From Streptomyces filipinensis (lineage in GTDB: Bacteria; Actinomycetota; Actinomycetes; Streptomycetales; Streptomycetaceae): a stretch of DNA of 64,000 nucleotides. The number at the start of each line of letters is the position of its first letter. Positions within the stretch are counted from its first letter, which is position 1. A program made the position numbers and the translations under genes. This document shows, piece by piece, positions 48,878 to 56,897 of this stretch. The notes beneath the pieces were generated by a model. The model was not told where the DNA came from. It saw nothing but the letters and a program-made list of their open reading frames with translations, and did not search any database. The DNA is taken from positions 62,001-126,000 of the forward strand of contig NZ_BMTD01000021.1 in the NCBI RefSeq assembly GCF_014649495.1, written 5' to 3'.

Positions 48878-49732
48878 ATGGAAGTGGTCCACCACTCCTC
48901 CGGAAAGAGCCTGCGGCTGAGCCGCCTGATCAATCCGGTGTCCGGCCGGACCTTCGTGGTGCCTCTTGACCACTCGGTCGCCGACGGCCCGGTCGCCTCC
49001 GCGCCGGCCTTTCGCGACATCGCCCGCGCGGTGTCCCGCAACGGCGGCGACGCCCTGCTGGTCCACAAGGGCCGCATCCGGTTCCTGCCGACCGACGTAC
49101 TGCGCGAGACGGCCCTGGTGATCCACCTCAACGGCATCACCCGGCACGCCCCCGACGCCAACGCCAAGGTCCGGCTCGCCGAGGTCGAAGAAGCCCTGGA
49201 GCGGGGGGCCGACGCGGTCAGCATCCACATCAACATGGGCTCCGACACCGAGGCCGAGCAGCTGGGCGACCTGGCCCGGGCCGCCGACGGCTGCACCCGC
49301 TGGGGCCTGCCGCTGATCGCCATGGTCTATCCGCGCGGGCCCCGGGTGGGCGACCCGAGGGACCCCGCGCTGGTGGCGCATGCCGCGAGCCTGGCCGCCG
49401 ACATCGGCGCCGACATCGCGAAGGTCCCCTACACCGGCTCGCCGGTCACGATGGCCGAGGTCGTGCGCAGCTGCCCGATCGGCGTCATCACCGCCGGCGG
49501 TGCCCCGGTGGGCGACCGGCAGCTGACCCGGACCGTCGGCGAGGTCGTGGCCTCGGGTGCGCTCGGTGTGGCCATGGGCCGCAACGTGTGGGCCTCGCCG
49601 GACGTCGCGGCCACCGTGCGCCGGATCGCCGCCGCCCTGCACCAGCCGGCCGCGGGCCGCACCGGCGAGCGTGCCCACGCCCCCGCCGCGCAGGTGCGCA
49701 CCGCGCCCCTTCCCGAGCCAGTCCAGACCTGA
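48878..49732 (+). CDS. griI: 2-amino-4,5-dihydroxy-6-oxo-7-(phosphooxy)heptanoate synthase (GriI-type aldolase)
   Basis: A 284-aa DhnA/class I fructose-bisphosphate-aldolase-like protein. It has RTFVVPLDHSVADGP, DALLVHKGRI, AVSIHINMGSDTEAEQL and the Schiff-base Lys region IAKVPYTGSP; GVITAGGAPVGDRQ binds phosphate. In grixazone biosynthesis GriI condenses aspartate semialdehyde with dihydroxyacetone phosphate to a C7 amino sugar phosphate. The adjacent DHQ-synthase-II-like gene (GriH type) makes this assignment firm. The start has GAGAGGAG five bases upstream. The C-terminal 25 residues are low-complexity Ala/Pro. Substrate aspartate semialdehyde may be boosted by the aspartokinase at 32.7 kb. 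Confidence 0.92.
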   Translation: MEVVHHSSGKSLRLSRLINPVSGRTFVVPLDHSVADGPVASAPAFRDIARAVSRNGGDALLVHKGRIRFLPTDVLRETALVIHLNGITRHAPDANAKVRLAEVEEALERGADAVSIHINMGSDTEAEQLGDLARAADGCTRWGLPLIAMVYPRGPRVGDPRDPALVAHAASLAADIGADIAKVPYTGSPVTMAEVVRSCPIGVITAGGAPVGDRQLTRTVGEVVASGALGVAMGRNVWASPDVAATVRRIAAALHQPAAGRTGERAHAPAAQVRTAPLPEPVQT

Positions 49733-49754
49733 CCGAGTTGCCGAGGAGTTCGCA

Positions 49755-50864
49755 GTGAAGCTCACCTGGATCGACGTCCGTGGTCTCAAGGACATCACCG
49801 CCCCCGTGATCGAGGAGGCCGTGCACGTCGGCGTCGACGCCTTCGTCTCCGACGACCCGGAACTGCTGGTCTCGATTCCGCCGAACAAGCGCAGGGTCGG
49901 CCTGATCCTCCCCGACACCCCGAAGCCCGCCGCCGAGAAGCTGGCGCAGACCGCCGACCTGCTGATCGTCGACCACACCCTGGCCGGACAGTACGAGCCC
50001 GCCTCGCCCGACGCGCAAAAGGGTGTCTTCGTCACCGTCACCGGCGAGGAGTCCCTCGACGTGGCCTGCCAGGTGGCCTCCGGCGCCGCCTGGACGGTGG
50101 TGGAGTTCCAGCAGGACCCCAGCAAGATCCCCCTGGAGATCCTGCTCGGCGCCACCGACAAGGCCGAGGGCAACCTGATCACGGTGGTCACCGACCTGGA
50201 GGACGCCGAGATCACCCTCACCGTGCTGGAGCGCGGCCCCGAGGGCGTCCTGCTCAAGCCCGCCGCGGTGGGCGAGGCGACCCGGCTCACCGACATCTGC
50301 CAGGAGAGCACCGAGCAGCTCCAGCTGGAGGAGCTGACGGTGACCCGGCTGGCCCATGTGGGCCTGGGCGACCGGGTGTGCGTGGACACCTGCTCCCACT
50401 TCAGGCAGAACGAGGGCATCCTGGTCGGCTCGCACGCCACGGGCATGATCCTGGTGAGCAGCGAGACGCACCCCCTGCCCTACATGCCCACCCGCCCGTT
50501 CCGGGTGAACGCGGCCGCGCTGCACTCCTACAGCCTCACCCCGGCCAACCGCACGCGCTACCTCGCCGAACTGCGCTCCGGTTCCGAGCTGCTGGCCGTG
50601 GACACCGACGGCCGCACCAGGCGTGTCGTGGTCGGCCGCATCAAGATGGAGAGCCGCCCGATGCTGCTGATCGAGGCCGAGTCGCCCTCGGGCGCCAAGG
50701 TGAACGTGATCGCCCAGGACGACTGGCATGTGCGGGTGCTCGGCCCCGGCGGCAGCGTCCACAACATCACCGAGCTGAAGCCGGGCGACGTCATCCTCGG
50801 CTACGCGCTCACCGACCAGCGTCATGTCGGCTACCCGATCCGGGAGTTCCTGCACGAGCAGTGA
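49755..50864 (+). CDS. griH: 3-amino-4-hydroxybenzoate synthase (GriH type, 3-dehydroquinate synthase II family)
   Basis: A 369-aa member of the archaeal-type DHQ synthase II family. It has KLTWIDVRGLKD, SKIPLEILLGATD, VCVDTCSHFRQNEGILVGSHATGMILVSSETHPLPYMPTRPFRVNAAALHSY and the C-terminal VIGxxL-like region DVILGYALTDQRHVG. In Streptomyces, GriH turns the GriI product into 3-amino-4-hydroxybenzoic acid. The pair is separated by 22 bp with GAGGAG before a GTG start. The aromatic acid made here is a building block in grixazone-, manumycin- or platensimycin-type pathways. No phenol oxidase (GriF-like) is visible in the window, so tailoring is probably by the Rieske or ABM proteins (inference). 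Confidence 0.93.
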   Translation: MKLTWIDVRGLKDITAPVIEEAVHVGVDAFVSDDPELLVSIPPNKRRVGLILPDTPKPAAEKLAQTADLLIVDHTLAGQYEPASPDAQKGVFVTVTGEESLDVACQVASGAAWTVVEFQQDPSKIPLEILLGATDKAEGNLITVVTDLEDAEITLTVLERGPEGVLLKPAAVGEATRLTDICQESTEQLQLEELTVTRLAHVGLGDRVCVDTCSHFRQNEGILVGSHATGMILVSSETHPLPYMPTRPFRVNAAALHSYSLTPANRTRYLAELRSGSELLAVDTDGRTRRVVVGRIKMESRPMLLIEAESPSGAKVNVIAQDDWHVRVLGPGGSVHNITELKPGDVILGYALTDQRHVGYPIREFLHEQ

Positions 50865-50883
50865 CCCCCGCACCCGCACCCGG

Positions 50884-50914
50884 GCCCCCTCGACCGCACC
50901 CGGTCCGAGGGGGC
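50884..50914. terminator. Terminator between convergent griH-like and regulator genes
   Basis: GCCCCCTCG (50884-50892) pairs with CGAGGGGGC (50906-50914), with an inner ACC/GGT pairing. TCTT follows on the plus strand. Confidence 0.65.
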
Positions 50915-50943
50915 TCTTGCGCGCTCCCCGTCGTCCCACCGCG

Positions 50944-51783
50944 TCAACGCAGCAGCGCGAGCGCGTCCTTCGTCGCCTCGTCGGCCGGCAGGCGGACCAG
51001 CAGGTGGAGGCGGGGGTCGTCCGCGACGATCAGCTTCGACTGGCGCAGGGTGAGCCGTCCTGCCCTCGGGTGCGCGAAGCGCTTGTGGACACTGCGGTAG
51101 TCGGCGACCTCGTGCCGCTGCCAGAACCGGGCGAAGTCGGGTGCGTGGGCCAGCAGATCGGCCACCACCGCCCGGTAGCGGGGGTCCGCGGGCTCCTCGT
51201 CGGCGCGCATCCGGAACTGGGCGAGCACCTGCGTGGCCTGGGCCTCCCAGTCCGTCATCAGGGAACGCGCCGGCGGCCAGCCGAAGATGACCCAGAGCAT
51301 GTTGCGGCGCTCGACGGGCAGCGCGTCGAAGTCCGTGAACAAGGCCGCCTCCGCCGCGTTGCAGGCCACGACGTCCCAGTGGTGGTCCAGCAGCAGCGCC
51401 GGGTTGGGCTCAAGGGCGTGCAGCATGGCTTCGAGCTGCTCGTCGCGGCCGGGGCAGCCGCGCACCTCGCCGATGTCCGGGGGCAGTTCGTCACTGAGCC
51501 GGTACAGGTGCCGGATCTCCGGTGCGGACAGCTTCAGCGCCCGCGCGAGCGAGGCGAGGACCTGACGGGAGACCTTGATGTCCCGGCCCTGCTCCAGCCA
51601 CGTGTACCAGCTCAGGCTCACCCCGGACAGCGAGGCGACCTCCTCGCGGCGCAGCCCGGGAGTGCGCCGGCGTGAGGAGTCGCAGATGCCCACCTCGTCG
51701 GGCGACAGACGCTCGCGCCGTGACCTGACGAACGCCCCGAGCGTACGGCGGCCGGTGTCCGCAAAACCCGTCATGGCTGCCAT
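50944..51783 (-). CDS. MmyB-like XRE-family regulator
   Basis: A 279-aa regulator. The N-terminal helix-turn-helix includes RTPGLRREEVASLSGVSLSWYTWLEQGRDI, with the LRREEVA and WYTWLEQGR signatures of the MmyB group. The C-terminal MmyB ligand-binding (PAS-like) domain has LHALEPNPALLLDHHWDVVACNAAEAALF. Such proteins often sit next to an oxidoreductase or transporter gene they control. It diverges from an MFS gene, and a copy of the 29-bp dyad lies between them, making it a candidate binder of that motif here and upstream of ccr (inference). An alternative ATG is three codons in; neither start has a strong Shine-Dalgarno. Confidence 0.9.
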   Translation of the reverse strand: MAAMTGFADTGRRTLGAFVRSRRERLSPDEVGICDSSRRRTPGLRREEVASLSGVSLSWYTWLEQGRDIKVSRQVLASLARALKLSAPEIRHLYRLSDELPPDIGEVRGCPGRDEQLEAMLHALEPNPALLLDHHWDVVACNAAEAALFTDFDALPVERRNMLWVIFGWPPARSLMTDWEAQATQVLAQFRMRADEEPADPRYRAVVADLLAHAPDFARFWQRHEVADYRSVHKRFAHPRAGRLTLRQSKLIVADDPRLHLLVRLPADEATKDALALLR

Positions 51784-51903
51784 CGGCCCAGGCTAGCAGC
51801 CGAAGGCGGGCCGTCCCGGAACGCCCGGCAGGACCGAATCCGATCCGGCCAGGAGAATCATTCCGAAATGCGCGGGCAGGGCCACCGAAAGCGTTCCGCG
51901 CTT

Positions 51904-51932
51904 GTTCAACTGTTCTTTATGAGCGGTTGAAC
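51904..51932. promoter_or_regulatory. 29-bp dyad operator candidate, copy 3
   Basis: GTTCAACTG (51904-51912), 11 bases, CGGTTGAAC (51924-51932): the same 29-bp layout as the two sites upstream of ccr, with one mismatch. It lies 120 bp upstream of the MmyB-like regulator start. Confidence 0.6.
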
Positions 51933-51953
51933 AGATGAGACCGCCCGCAAACA

Positions 51954-51966
51954 CAATGATTCATTG
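51954..51966. promoter_or_regulatory. Short perfect palindrome
   Basis: CAATGA-T-TCATTG, 13 bp, just beyond the 29-bp dyad in the same divergent region. The AT-rich composition stands out in this genome; it is a possible second operator. Confidence 0.3.
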
Positions 51967-52197
51967 CCGAACGTTTGCATCGCTTTGGCGTGCACTTTTG
52001 GCGAATGAATTCAGGTGGCGCAAAAAAGCGGATACCTGGCCGAAGCCGAACGGTCCCAGGACGCCGGCCCGCCCCCCCGCAAGACCGCTTCCCGCAACTG
52101 CCGCAAGGCGGGGAGTTTTTGTCTCCTGGCTGTTGGCCCCCCGACACCCGACCCTTGAGTCAGCCCCCTCAAGCGCACGCCGCAGAAAGGCCCAGCG

Positions 52198-53430
52198 ATG
52201 TCCCAAGACGTACAGCCCGCCACGACCGGATCCGGCGTGCCGGCCGACGTGCCGGCCGCCGGCGCGCCACCGCAGCCGCAGACGGCCGCGCGGGTGCCAC
52301 CGGCTCTCGCTGCGGCCTGCTTCCTCAGCAACTTCGACCGCTTCGCCATCACCCCCCTGCTGATGGCCATCGCCACCGGTTTCCACGTACGCCTCGGCCA
52401 GGTCGTACTCGTGGCGAGCGGCTACTTCTTCGCCTACGGATGCGCCCAGCCGTTATGGGGCATGCTGTCCGACCGCTACGGGCGCATGCGCGTCATCCGC
52501 TTCACCCTCGGCGCCGCAGCCGTGTGCGCACTGGCCTCCGCAGCAGCCCCGACCCTGACCGCCTTGGTGATCCTGCGCATCGTCACCGGGGCGTTCTTCG
52601 GAGCGGTCGTACCCGCCTCCCTCACCTACGTCGGAGACACCGTCCCCGCGGCCCTGCGCCAGCGGGCCCTGTCGGACCTGCAGGTGGCCCTCGCCATCGG
52701 CACCGCGGCCGCCACCGTGGTGGCCGGCGCGGTGGCCGCGGTCTCCAGCTGGCGGGCGATGCTCGCCCTGTCCGCCGTACTCGCCGTGATCACCCTCCTC
52801 GCCCTGCGCCGCCTGTCCGAGTCCCGCACCGCCACCACCCTGCGCCGGCCGTCCGAACAACTCGCCTCCGTGCTGCGGCTGCGGTGGTCCTGGCTGGTCA
52901 TGGGCTTCGGACTGATCGAAGGCGCGGTCCTGCTGGGCTGCTTCACCTTCCTGGCCCCCGCCCTGGAGAACCGGGGCATCGGCGCGCTGGGCGCGGGCGG
53001 CGTGACCGCTCTCTACGGCGCGGGCACCCTCGGCTTCTCCCGGCTCCTCAAGCGGGTGGCGCTGCGCCCGGCGTGGCAGCTGCTGGCCGCGGGCGGCGTG
53101 ATGATGACCGCGGGCTTCCTGGTCGCCTCCGCCAGCTTGAACGTGGCAGGAATCGGCGCGGCCGCGATCCTGCTGGGCGGCGGCTGGTCCTTCTTCCACT
53201 CCTCACTGCAGAACTGGGCCACCACACTGGTGCCCGCGGCCCGCGGCACCGCCGTCGCCCTGTTCGTCGCCTCCCTCTTCGTCGGCAGCGCCCTCGGCTC
53301 CGGCCTCGGCGGCCCGCTCGCCCAGCACGGCCACTACCCGCAGCTGTTCGTCCTCGCAGCCGCCACGGCCGTCCCCCTGACCGCCCTCGCCGCCTGGCTG
53401 CGCACCCGGTACACCCCGGCCGGCTCCTAG
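52198..53430 (+). CDS. MFS transporter with a TTA codon
   Basis: A 410-aa, 12-helix major facilitator protein. The N terminus is proline-rich, then AACFLSNFDRFAITPLLMAI. The loop signature is MLSDRYGRMRVIRFTLGAAAV (classical GxLsDRxGRR type), and motif C is RIVTGAFFGAVVPASLTYVGD. Codon 86 is TTA (52453-52455), predicting bldA-dependent, late expression. It diverges from the MmyB-like regulator, a common regulator-pump arrangement. Its stop overlaps the stop of the convergent NCS1 permease within CTAG, leaving no room for a terminator. The substrate is unknown. Confidence 0.9.
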   Translation: MSQDVQPATTGSGVPADVPAAGAPPQPQTAARVPPALAAACFLSNFDRFAITPLLMAIATGFHVRLGQVVLVASGYFFAYGCAQPLWGMLSDRYGRMRVIRFTLGAAAVCALASAAAPTLTALVILRIVTGAFFGAVVPASLTYVGDTVPAALRQRALSDLQVALAIGTAAATVVAGAVAAVSSWRAMLALSAVLAVITLLALRRLSESRTATTLRRPSEQLASVLRLRWSWLVMGFGLIEGAVLLGCFTFLAPALENRGIGALGAGGVTALYGAGTLGFSRLLKRVALRPAWQLLAAGGVMMTAGFLVASASLNVAGIGAAAILLGGGWSFFHSSLQNWATTLVPAARGTAVALFVASLFVGSALGSGLGGPLAQHGHYPQLFVLAAATAVPLTALAAWLRTRYTPAGS

Positions 53431-54866
53431 AGCTCGACGGGATCGGGCACGAAAGACTCCAGGGCACCGTCCTTTCCCCCGGGGACGGTGCCCTGGTCAC
53501 GCCGTGCCACAAGCCAGTACACGAGGGCCGGCAGCACCAGGCCCACGATCCACGAGATGTCCGCGCCACCGAGCCGGGCGACGAACGGCCCCGTGTACAA
53601 CTCGCTGGACAAGAACGGCAGCTGGATCAGGACACCGAACCCGTAGGTCGTCAGCGCCCGCACGTTCCAGGCACCGTAACGGCCGCGGGGGTCGGCCAGC
53701 GCCTCGACGTCGTACCCCGTGCCGGACAGCACATAGAAGTCGACCAGGTTGATCGCACTCCACGGCGTGAAGAAGATCAGCAGGAACAGCAGGAACGTCG
53801 AGAACGACGCAAGGAAATGTCCCCGCCCCAGCAGCGCCAGCGCCGTCCCGACGAGCATGATCGCGCCGACGCAGACGGCCCGGGCACGGGGGCCGACCGG
53901 GCCGATCCGGCGAAACCCGCCGACCCCGGTGACCACACTCATGAAACCGCCGTAGGTGTTCAGCACATTGACCGTCAGCTTCCCGAAGGCGACCGCGAAG
54001 TACAGCAGCAAGGTGACGGCCGCCGACCCCGACATACCGACGACGCGCCCCACCTCGTCCCCCTCCCCGCCGCCCTGCCACGCCGCCGCCAGCGCCCCGA
54101 AGCCCATCGACCACTGCGCACCGAGCACACTCCCGCCCAGCGTCGCCCAGAACACCGAGCGCGGCGCGGTCGTGCGCGGCAGATAGCGGGAGGAGTCCGC
54201 GACGTACGGCCCGAACCCCAGCTGCCACGACGCGGAAAGCGACATCGCCAGCAAGAACAGCGGCGCCGAGAAGTGATGCGCCGCCAGGATCCGCCCCAGC
54301 GGCGCCGCATCGGCCATCCGCACGCCCAGGTAGAGGAAGGCGACGGCGCCGACCACCGCCGCGGCCTGGGCGACACGGTGGATCAGCCGGTAGCCGACCG
54401 CCGCCGTCACCGCGCTGGCCGCAGCGAAGACCACGATGCCGGCCGTCTCGCCGGTGTGCGCGAGGTGACCCACCGCCTGCCCCGCCAGGACACTGCCGCC
54501 GGCGAAGAACCCGATGAACATCGTCACCGAGCAGACCAGCGGCACCACCGCCCCCCGCACCCCGAACTGGGCCCGGGAGGAGATCATCTGCGGCAGCCCC
54601 AGCCGCGGCCCCTGAGCGGCATGCAACGCCATGACCGCCCCGCCCAGGAGATTCCCCGCCAGCAGCGCCACCAGCGACCACAGCGCATCGAGCCCGAACA
54701 CCACGGCAAGCGACCCCGTCACCACCGCACTGATCTGCAGATTGGCGGCGAACCACAGACCGAACAGGCCGGCCGGCCTGCCATGCCGCTCACCTTCGGG
54801 TATGAAATCGATGGAATGCCGCTCAACGAGCCCACCCGGCCGCTGTAACTTTTCATCCCTCGGCAT
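53427..54866 (-). CDS. NCS1-family nucleobase:cation symporter
   Basis: A 479-aa permease of the cytosine/purine/thiamine/allantoin (NCS1) family with about 12 helices. Visible parts are GLFGLWFAANLQISAVVTGSLA, PQMISSRAQFGVRGAVVP, FFTPWSAINLVDFY and the N-terminal HSIDFIPEGERHGRP cytoplasmic segment. It imports nucleobases or related heterocycles. Codon 7 is TTA, so it should be under bldA control like the neighbouring MFS gene. A TTGACA box lies upstream on its strand (54936-54931), but a matching -10 is unclear. Its relation to the biosynthetic genes is uncertain. Confidence 0.92.
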   Translation of the reverse strand: MPRDEKLQRPGGLVERHSIDFIPEGERHGRPAGLFGLWFAANLQISAVVTGSLAVVFGLDALWSLVALLAGNLLGGAVMALHAAQGPRLGLPQMISSRAQFGVRGAVVPLVCSVTMFIGFFAGGSVLAGQAVGHLAHTGETAGIVVFAAASAVTAAVGYRLIHRVAQAAAVVGAVAFLYLGVRMADAAPLGRILAAHHFSAPLFLLAMSLSASWQLGFGPYVADSSRYLPRTTAPRSVFWATLGGSVLGAQWSMGFGALAAAWQGGGEGDEVGRVVGMSGSAAVTLLLYFAVAFGKLTVNVLNTYGGFMSVVTGVGGFRRIGPVGPRARAVCVGAIMLVGTALALLGRGHFLASFSTFLLFLLIFFTPWSAINLVDFYVLSGTGYDVEALADPRGRYGAWNVRALTTYGFGVLIQLPFLSSELYTGPFVARLGGADISWIVGLVLPALVYWLVARRDQGTVPGGKDGALESFVPDPVEL

Positions 54867-55089
54867 GAAAACTCCACAGAAGAAATCCGGCGAACAGTGA
54901 GCGCTATGATGGCCACGTTCTCGACGCGAATGTCAAGAACCGGCCGAACCCAAACCGCCACCGCCCACACGCATTTCAGCGACCGCATTCCTTCCGGTGG
55001 AGAAAAGCGACAGCGGTGGCGGCCGGTGAGGAATCGCGAAGTCCCCCCACCGCAAACACCGCCACCGCCCGCCCGCACAGGGAGCAGGA

Positions 55090-55299
55090 TCAGTCCTCGT
55101 CCAGCAGCGCCACCGCGCCCACCGGACAGGCCCGCACCGCCTCCTTCACCATCGGATACTCCCCGGCCGCCGACTCACGGCCGGCCAGCACCTCGCTGAA
55201 CCCGTCGTCGTCCTGCGTGAACACCTCCGGCGCCGTCAGCGCACACATGCCCGCGCCCACGCACCGCTGCCTGTCGACCTCGATCCGCACCGCGCTCAC
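55090..55299 (-). CDS. Ferredoxin ([3Fe-4S] type) for P450
   Basis: A 69-aa ferredoxin with RCVGAGMCALTAPEVFTQDDDG and a C-terminal CPVGAVAL, the three-cysteine pattern of Streptomyces [3Fe-4S] ferredoxins that reduce P450s. Its ATG overlaps the stop of the P450 gene upstream (ATGA), so the two are coupled. It may also serve the P450 at 18.2 kb, which has no ferredoxin of its own. Confidence 0.93.
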   Translation of the reverse strand: MSAVRIEVDRQRCVGAGMCALTAPEVFTQDDDGFSEVLAGRESAAGEYPMVKEAVRACPVGAVALLDED

Positions 55300-56540
55300 C
55301 AGGCCACGGGCAGTTCGAGCAGACCGTCGATCGTCGAGGTCGCGGGCTTGGAACGGACCTCATCGGCGGCGACCGCGAGCCGCAGCCCCGGCAGCCGCTC
55401 GAACAGACAGCCCAGCGCGATCTCCAGCTCCAGGCGCGCCAGATTCTGGCCCAGGCACTGGTGCACCCCGAAGCCGAACGCCAGATGGTGGCGCGCGGAA
55501 CGGTCCCAGTCCAGGCTGTCCGGCGCCGCGAAGACCGTCCCGTCCCGATTGGTGATCGCCGTCATGATGATGACGCCCTCGCCGGCCCGGATCGTCCGGC
55601 CGGCCACCTCGATGTCCTCCACCGCCACCCGCAGCATCCCGTTCTGCACGGACAGATACCGCAGCAGCTCCTCCACCACGACGGCCATCGGCGTCTTCCG
55701 GGACCGCAGGGCCGCCAGCTGCTCGGGATGGCGCAGCAGCGTGAACACGCCGAGCGAGATCATGTTGGCCGTCGTCTCGTGCCCCGCCGCCAGCAGCATC
55801 CCCGACAGCGCCACCAGCTCCTGGCGGCCCAGAGGACCGTTCGGGGTGTCCATCTGCATCAGCTCGTCGAGCAGCCCGTCGCCCGGCTCACGCCGCTTGC
55901 GGTCGACCAACTCGCCCATGTAACGCTCAAGTTCCTGCCGGGCCCGGGCGACCTCGTCCACCGTCTGGCCGCGCAGCAGCCGCTCGGAGGCCGCCTCGAA
56001 GAACTCGTGGTCGTCGTAGGGCACACCGAGCAGCGAGCAGATCACCATGGACGGCATCGGCAGCGCGAAGGCCGAGACCAGCTCCGCCGGCGGCCCCTGC
56101 CGCTCCATCGCGTCGAGCAGCTGGTCCACGATCTGCTGGATCCGCGGGCGCATCGAGGCGTTCTGCTTCAGCGTGAAGTGCGGGATCAGCAGCCGGCGCT
56201 GGGCGTTGTGCGCGGGGTCGTCGACGGAGATCAGCGGCACCCCCCGCGCCCTGACCTTGGCGAACTGCTCGCTCGGCGCCGGGAACCCGGGCTGTGTGCG
56301 GTCGCAGGACAGACGCGGGTCGGACAGCAGGTCACGAGCCAGCGCGTGCCCCGTGACGGCCCAGGCCGCCCGCCCGTCGTACAGCGTGACCCGGCCGATC
56401 GGGTACGACTCGCGCAGCGGGCCGTAGCCCGCGGGCGGCTGGTAGGGGCAGCTGCGGGCCTGCGGGAAGGGGACGGGAGTCCCCTGAGCGGCGGTGGCGC
56501 CGGGGTCCTGAATCCCCGTGTGCGTCGTGGACTGCGTCAT
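55296..56540 (-). CDS. Cytochrome P450 (CYP105-like)
   Basis: A 414-aa P450. The N-terminal CPYQPPAGYGPLRE region is typical of CYP105 enzymes. The I-helix is LLAAGHETTANM, the ExxR helix lies in VVEELLRYLSVQ, and the haem loop FGFGVHQCLGQNLARLEL holds the Cys ligand near residue 362. It is paired with the downstream ferredoxin. CYP105 enzymes are broad oxidisers of xenobiotics and antibiotics. Its ATG overlaps the stop of a small membrane-protein gene upstream. Whether it tailors a product of this window or is an accessory detoxifying enzyme is open. Confidence 0.93.
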   Translation of the reverse strand: MTQSTTHTGIQDPGATAAQGTPVPFPQARSCPYQPPAGYGPLRESYPIGRVTLYDGRAAWAVTGHALARDLLSDPRLSCDRTQPGFPAPSEQFAKVRARGVPLISVDDPAHNAQRRLLIPHFTLKQNASMRPRIQQIVDQLLDAMERQGPPAELVSAFALPMPSMVICSLLGVPYDDHEFFEAASERLLRGQTVDEVARARQELERYMGELVDRKRREPGDGLLDELMQMDTPNGPLGRQELVALSGMLLAAGHETTANMISLGVFTLLRHPEQLAALRSRKTPMAVVVEELLRYLSVQNGMLRVAVEDIEVAGRTIRAGEGVIIMTAITNRDGTVFAAPDSLDWDRSARHHLAFGFGVHQCLGQNLARLELEIALGCLFERLPGLRLAVAADEVRSKPATSTIDGLLELPVAW

Positions 56541-56875
56541 GGCTCGGATCGCCTCGCAATTGCTCGGTAGTGGGGGGCGGAGTCGGTGGTTCCGTGCTCA
56601 CCCGACATTTGATGCTCGGTGCACCCATCCAGCACACCCGAAGAACCAGCCAGTTCCGCACCGCGCCGGACAAGACCAAAACCGGCAGTGACGATGGCGA
56701 GGATTACGGCAACGCCGCACACGTTGACGGCGTCCGCTGCAGCAGATCTCCAACCAGGAGCGAGCGGACCTCCAGAAGAAACCCAGAACGGGGTGCTGAG
56801 GATCCAGACGAGAACCAGATACGCAAAGAAAAGACCCCCGCAACCGTGCCCCTTCCACGGAGCCGTTTGGCGCAT
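56537..56875 (-). CDS. Small membrane protein coupled to P450
   Basis: A predicted 112-aa protein I do not recognise. It has two hydrophobic stretches (GGLFFAYLVLVWILSTPFWV near residues 12-31 and AVNVCGVAVILAIVTAGFGL near 48-68) followed by a polar tail. Support comes from the hydrophobic pattern and a four-base ATGA overlap with the P450 start. The ribosome-binding site is weak, so it could be spurious. Confidence 0.45.
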   Translation of the reverse strand: MRQTAPWKGHGCGGLFFAYLVLVWILSTPFWVSSGGPLAPGWRSAAADAVNVCGVAVILAIVTAGFGLVRRGAELAGSSGVLDGCTEHQMSGEHGTTDSAPHYRAIARRSEP

Positions 56876-56897
56876 AACAGATCCGCCCGCCCCTCGT

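Larger units (their letters stand above)
51784..52197. other. Divergent control region between the MmyB-like regulator and an MFS gene
   Basis: A 414-bp gap with locally lower GC than its surroundings. It holds the third 29-bp dyad, the palindrome CAATGA-T-TCATTG and a CTTGAG/CTCAAG dyad near 52150. No protein was recognised. Confidence 0.5.
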
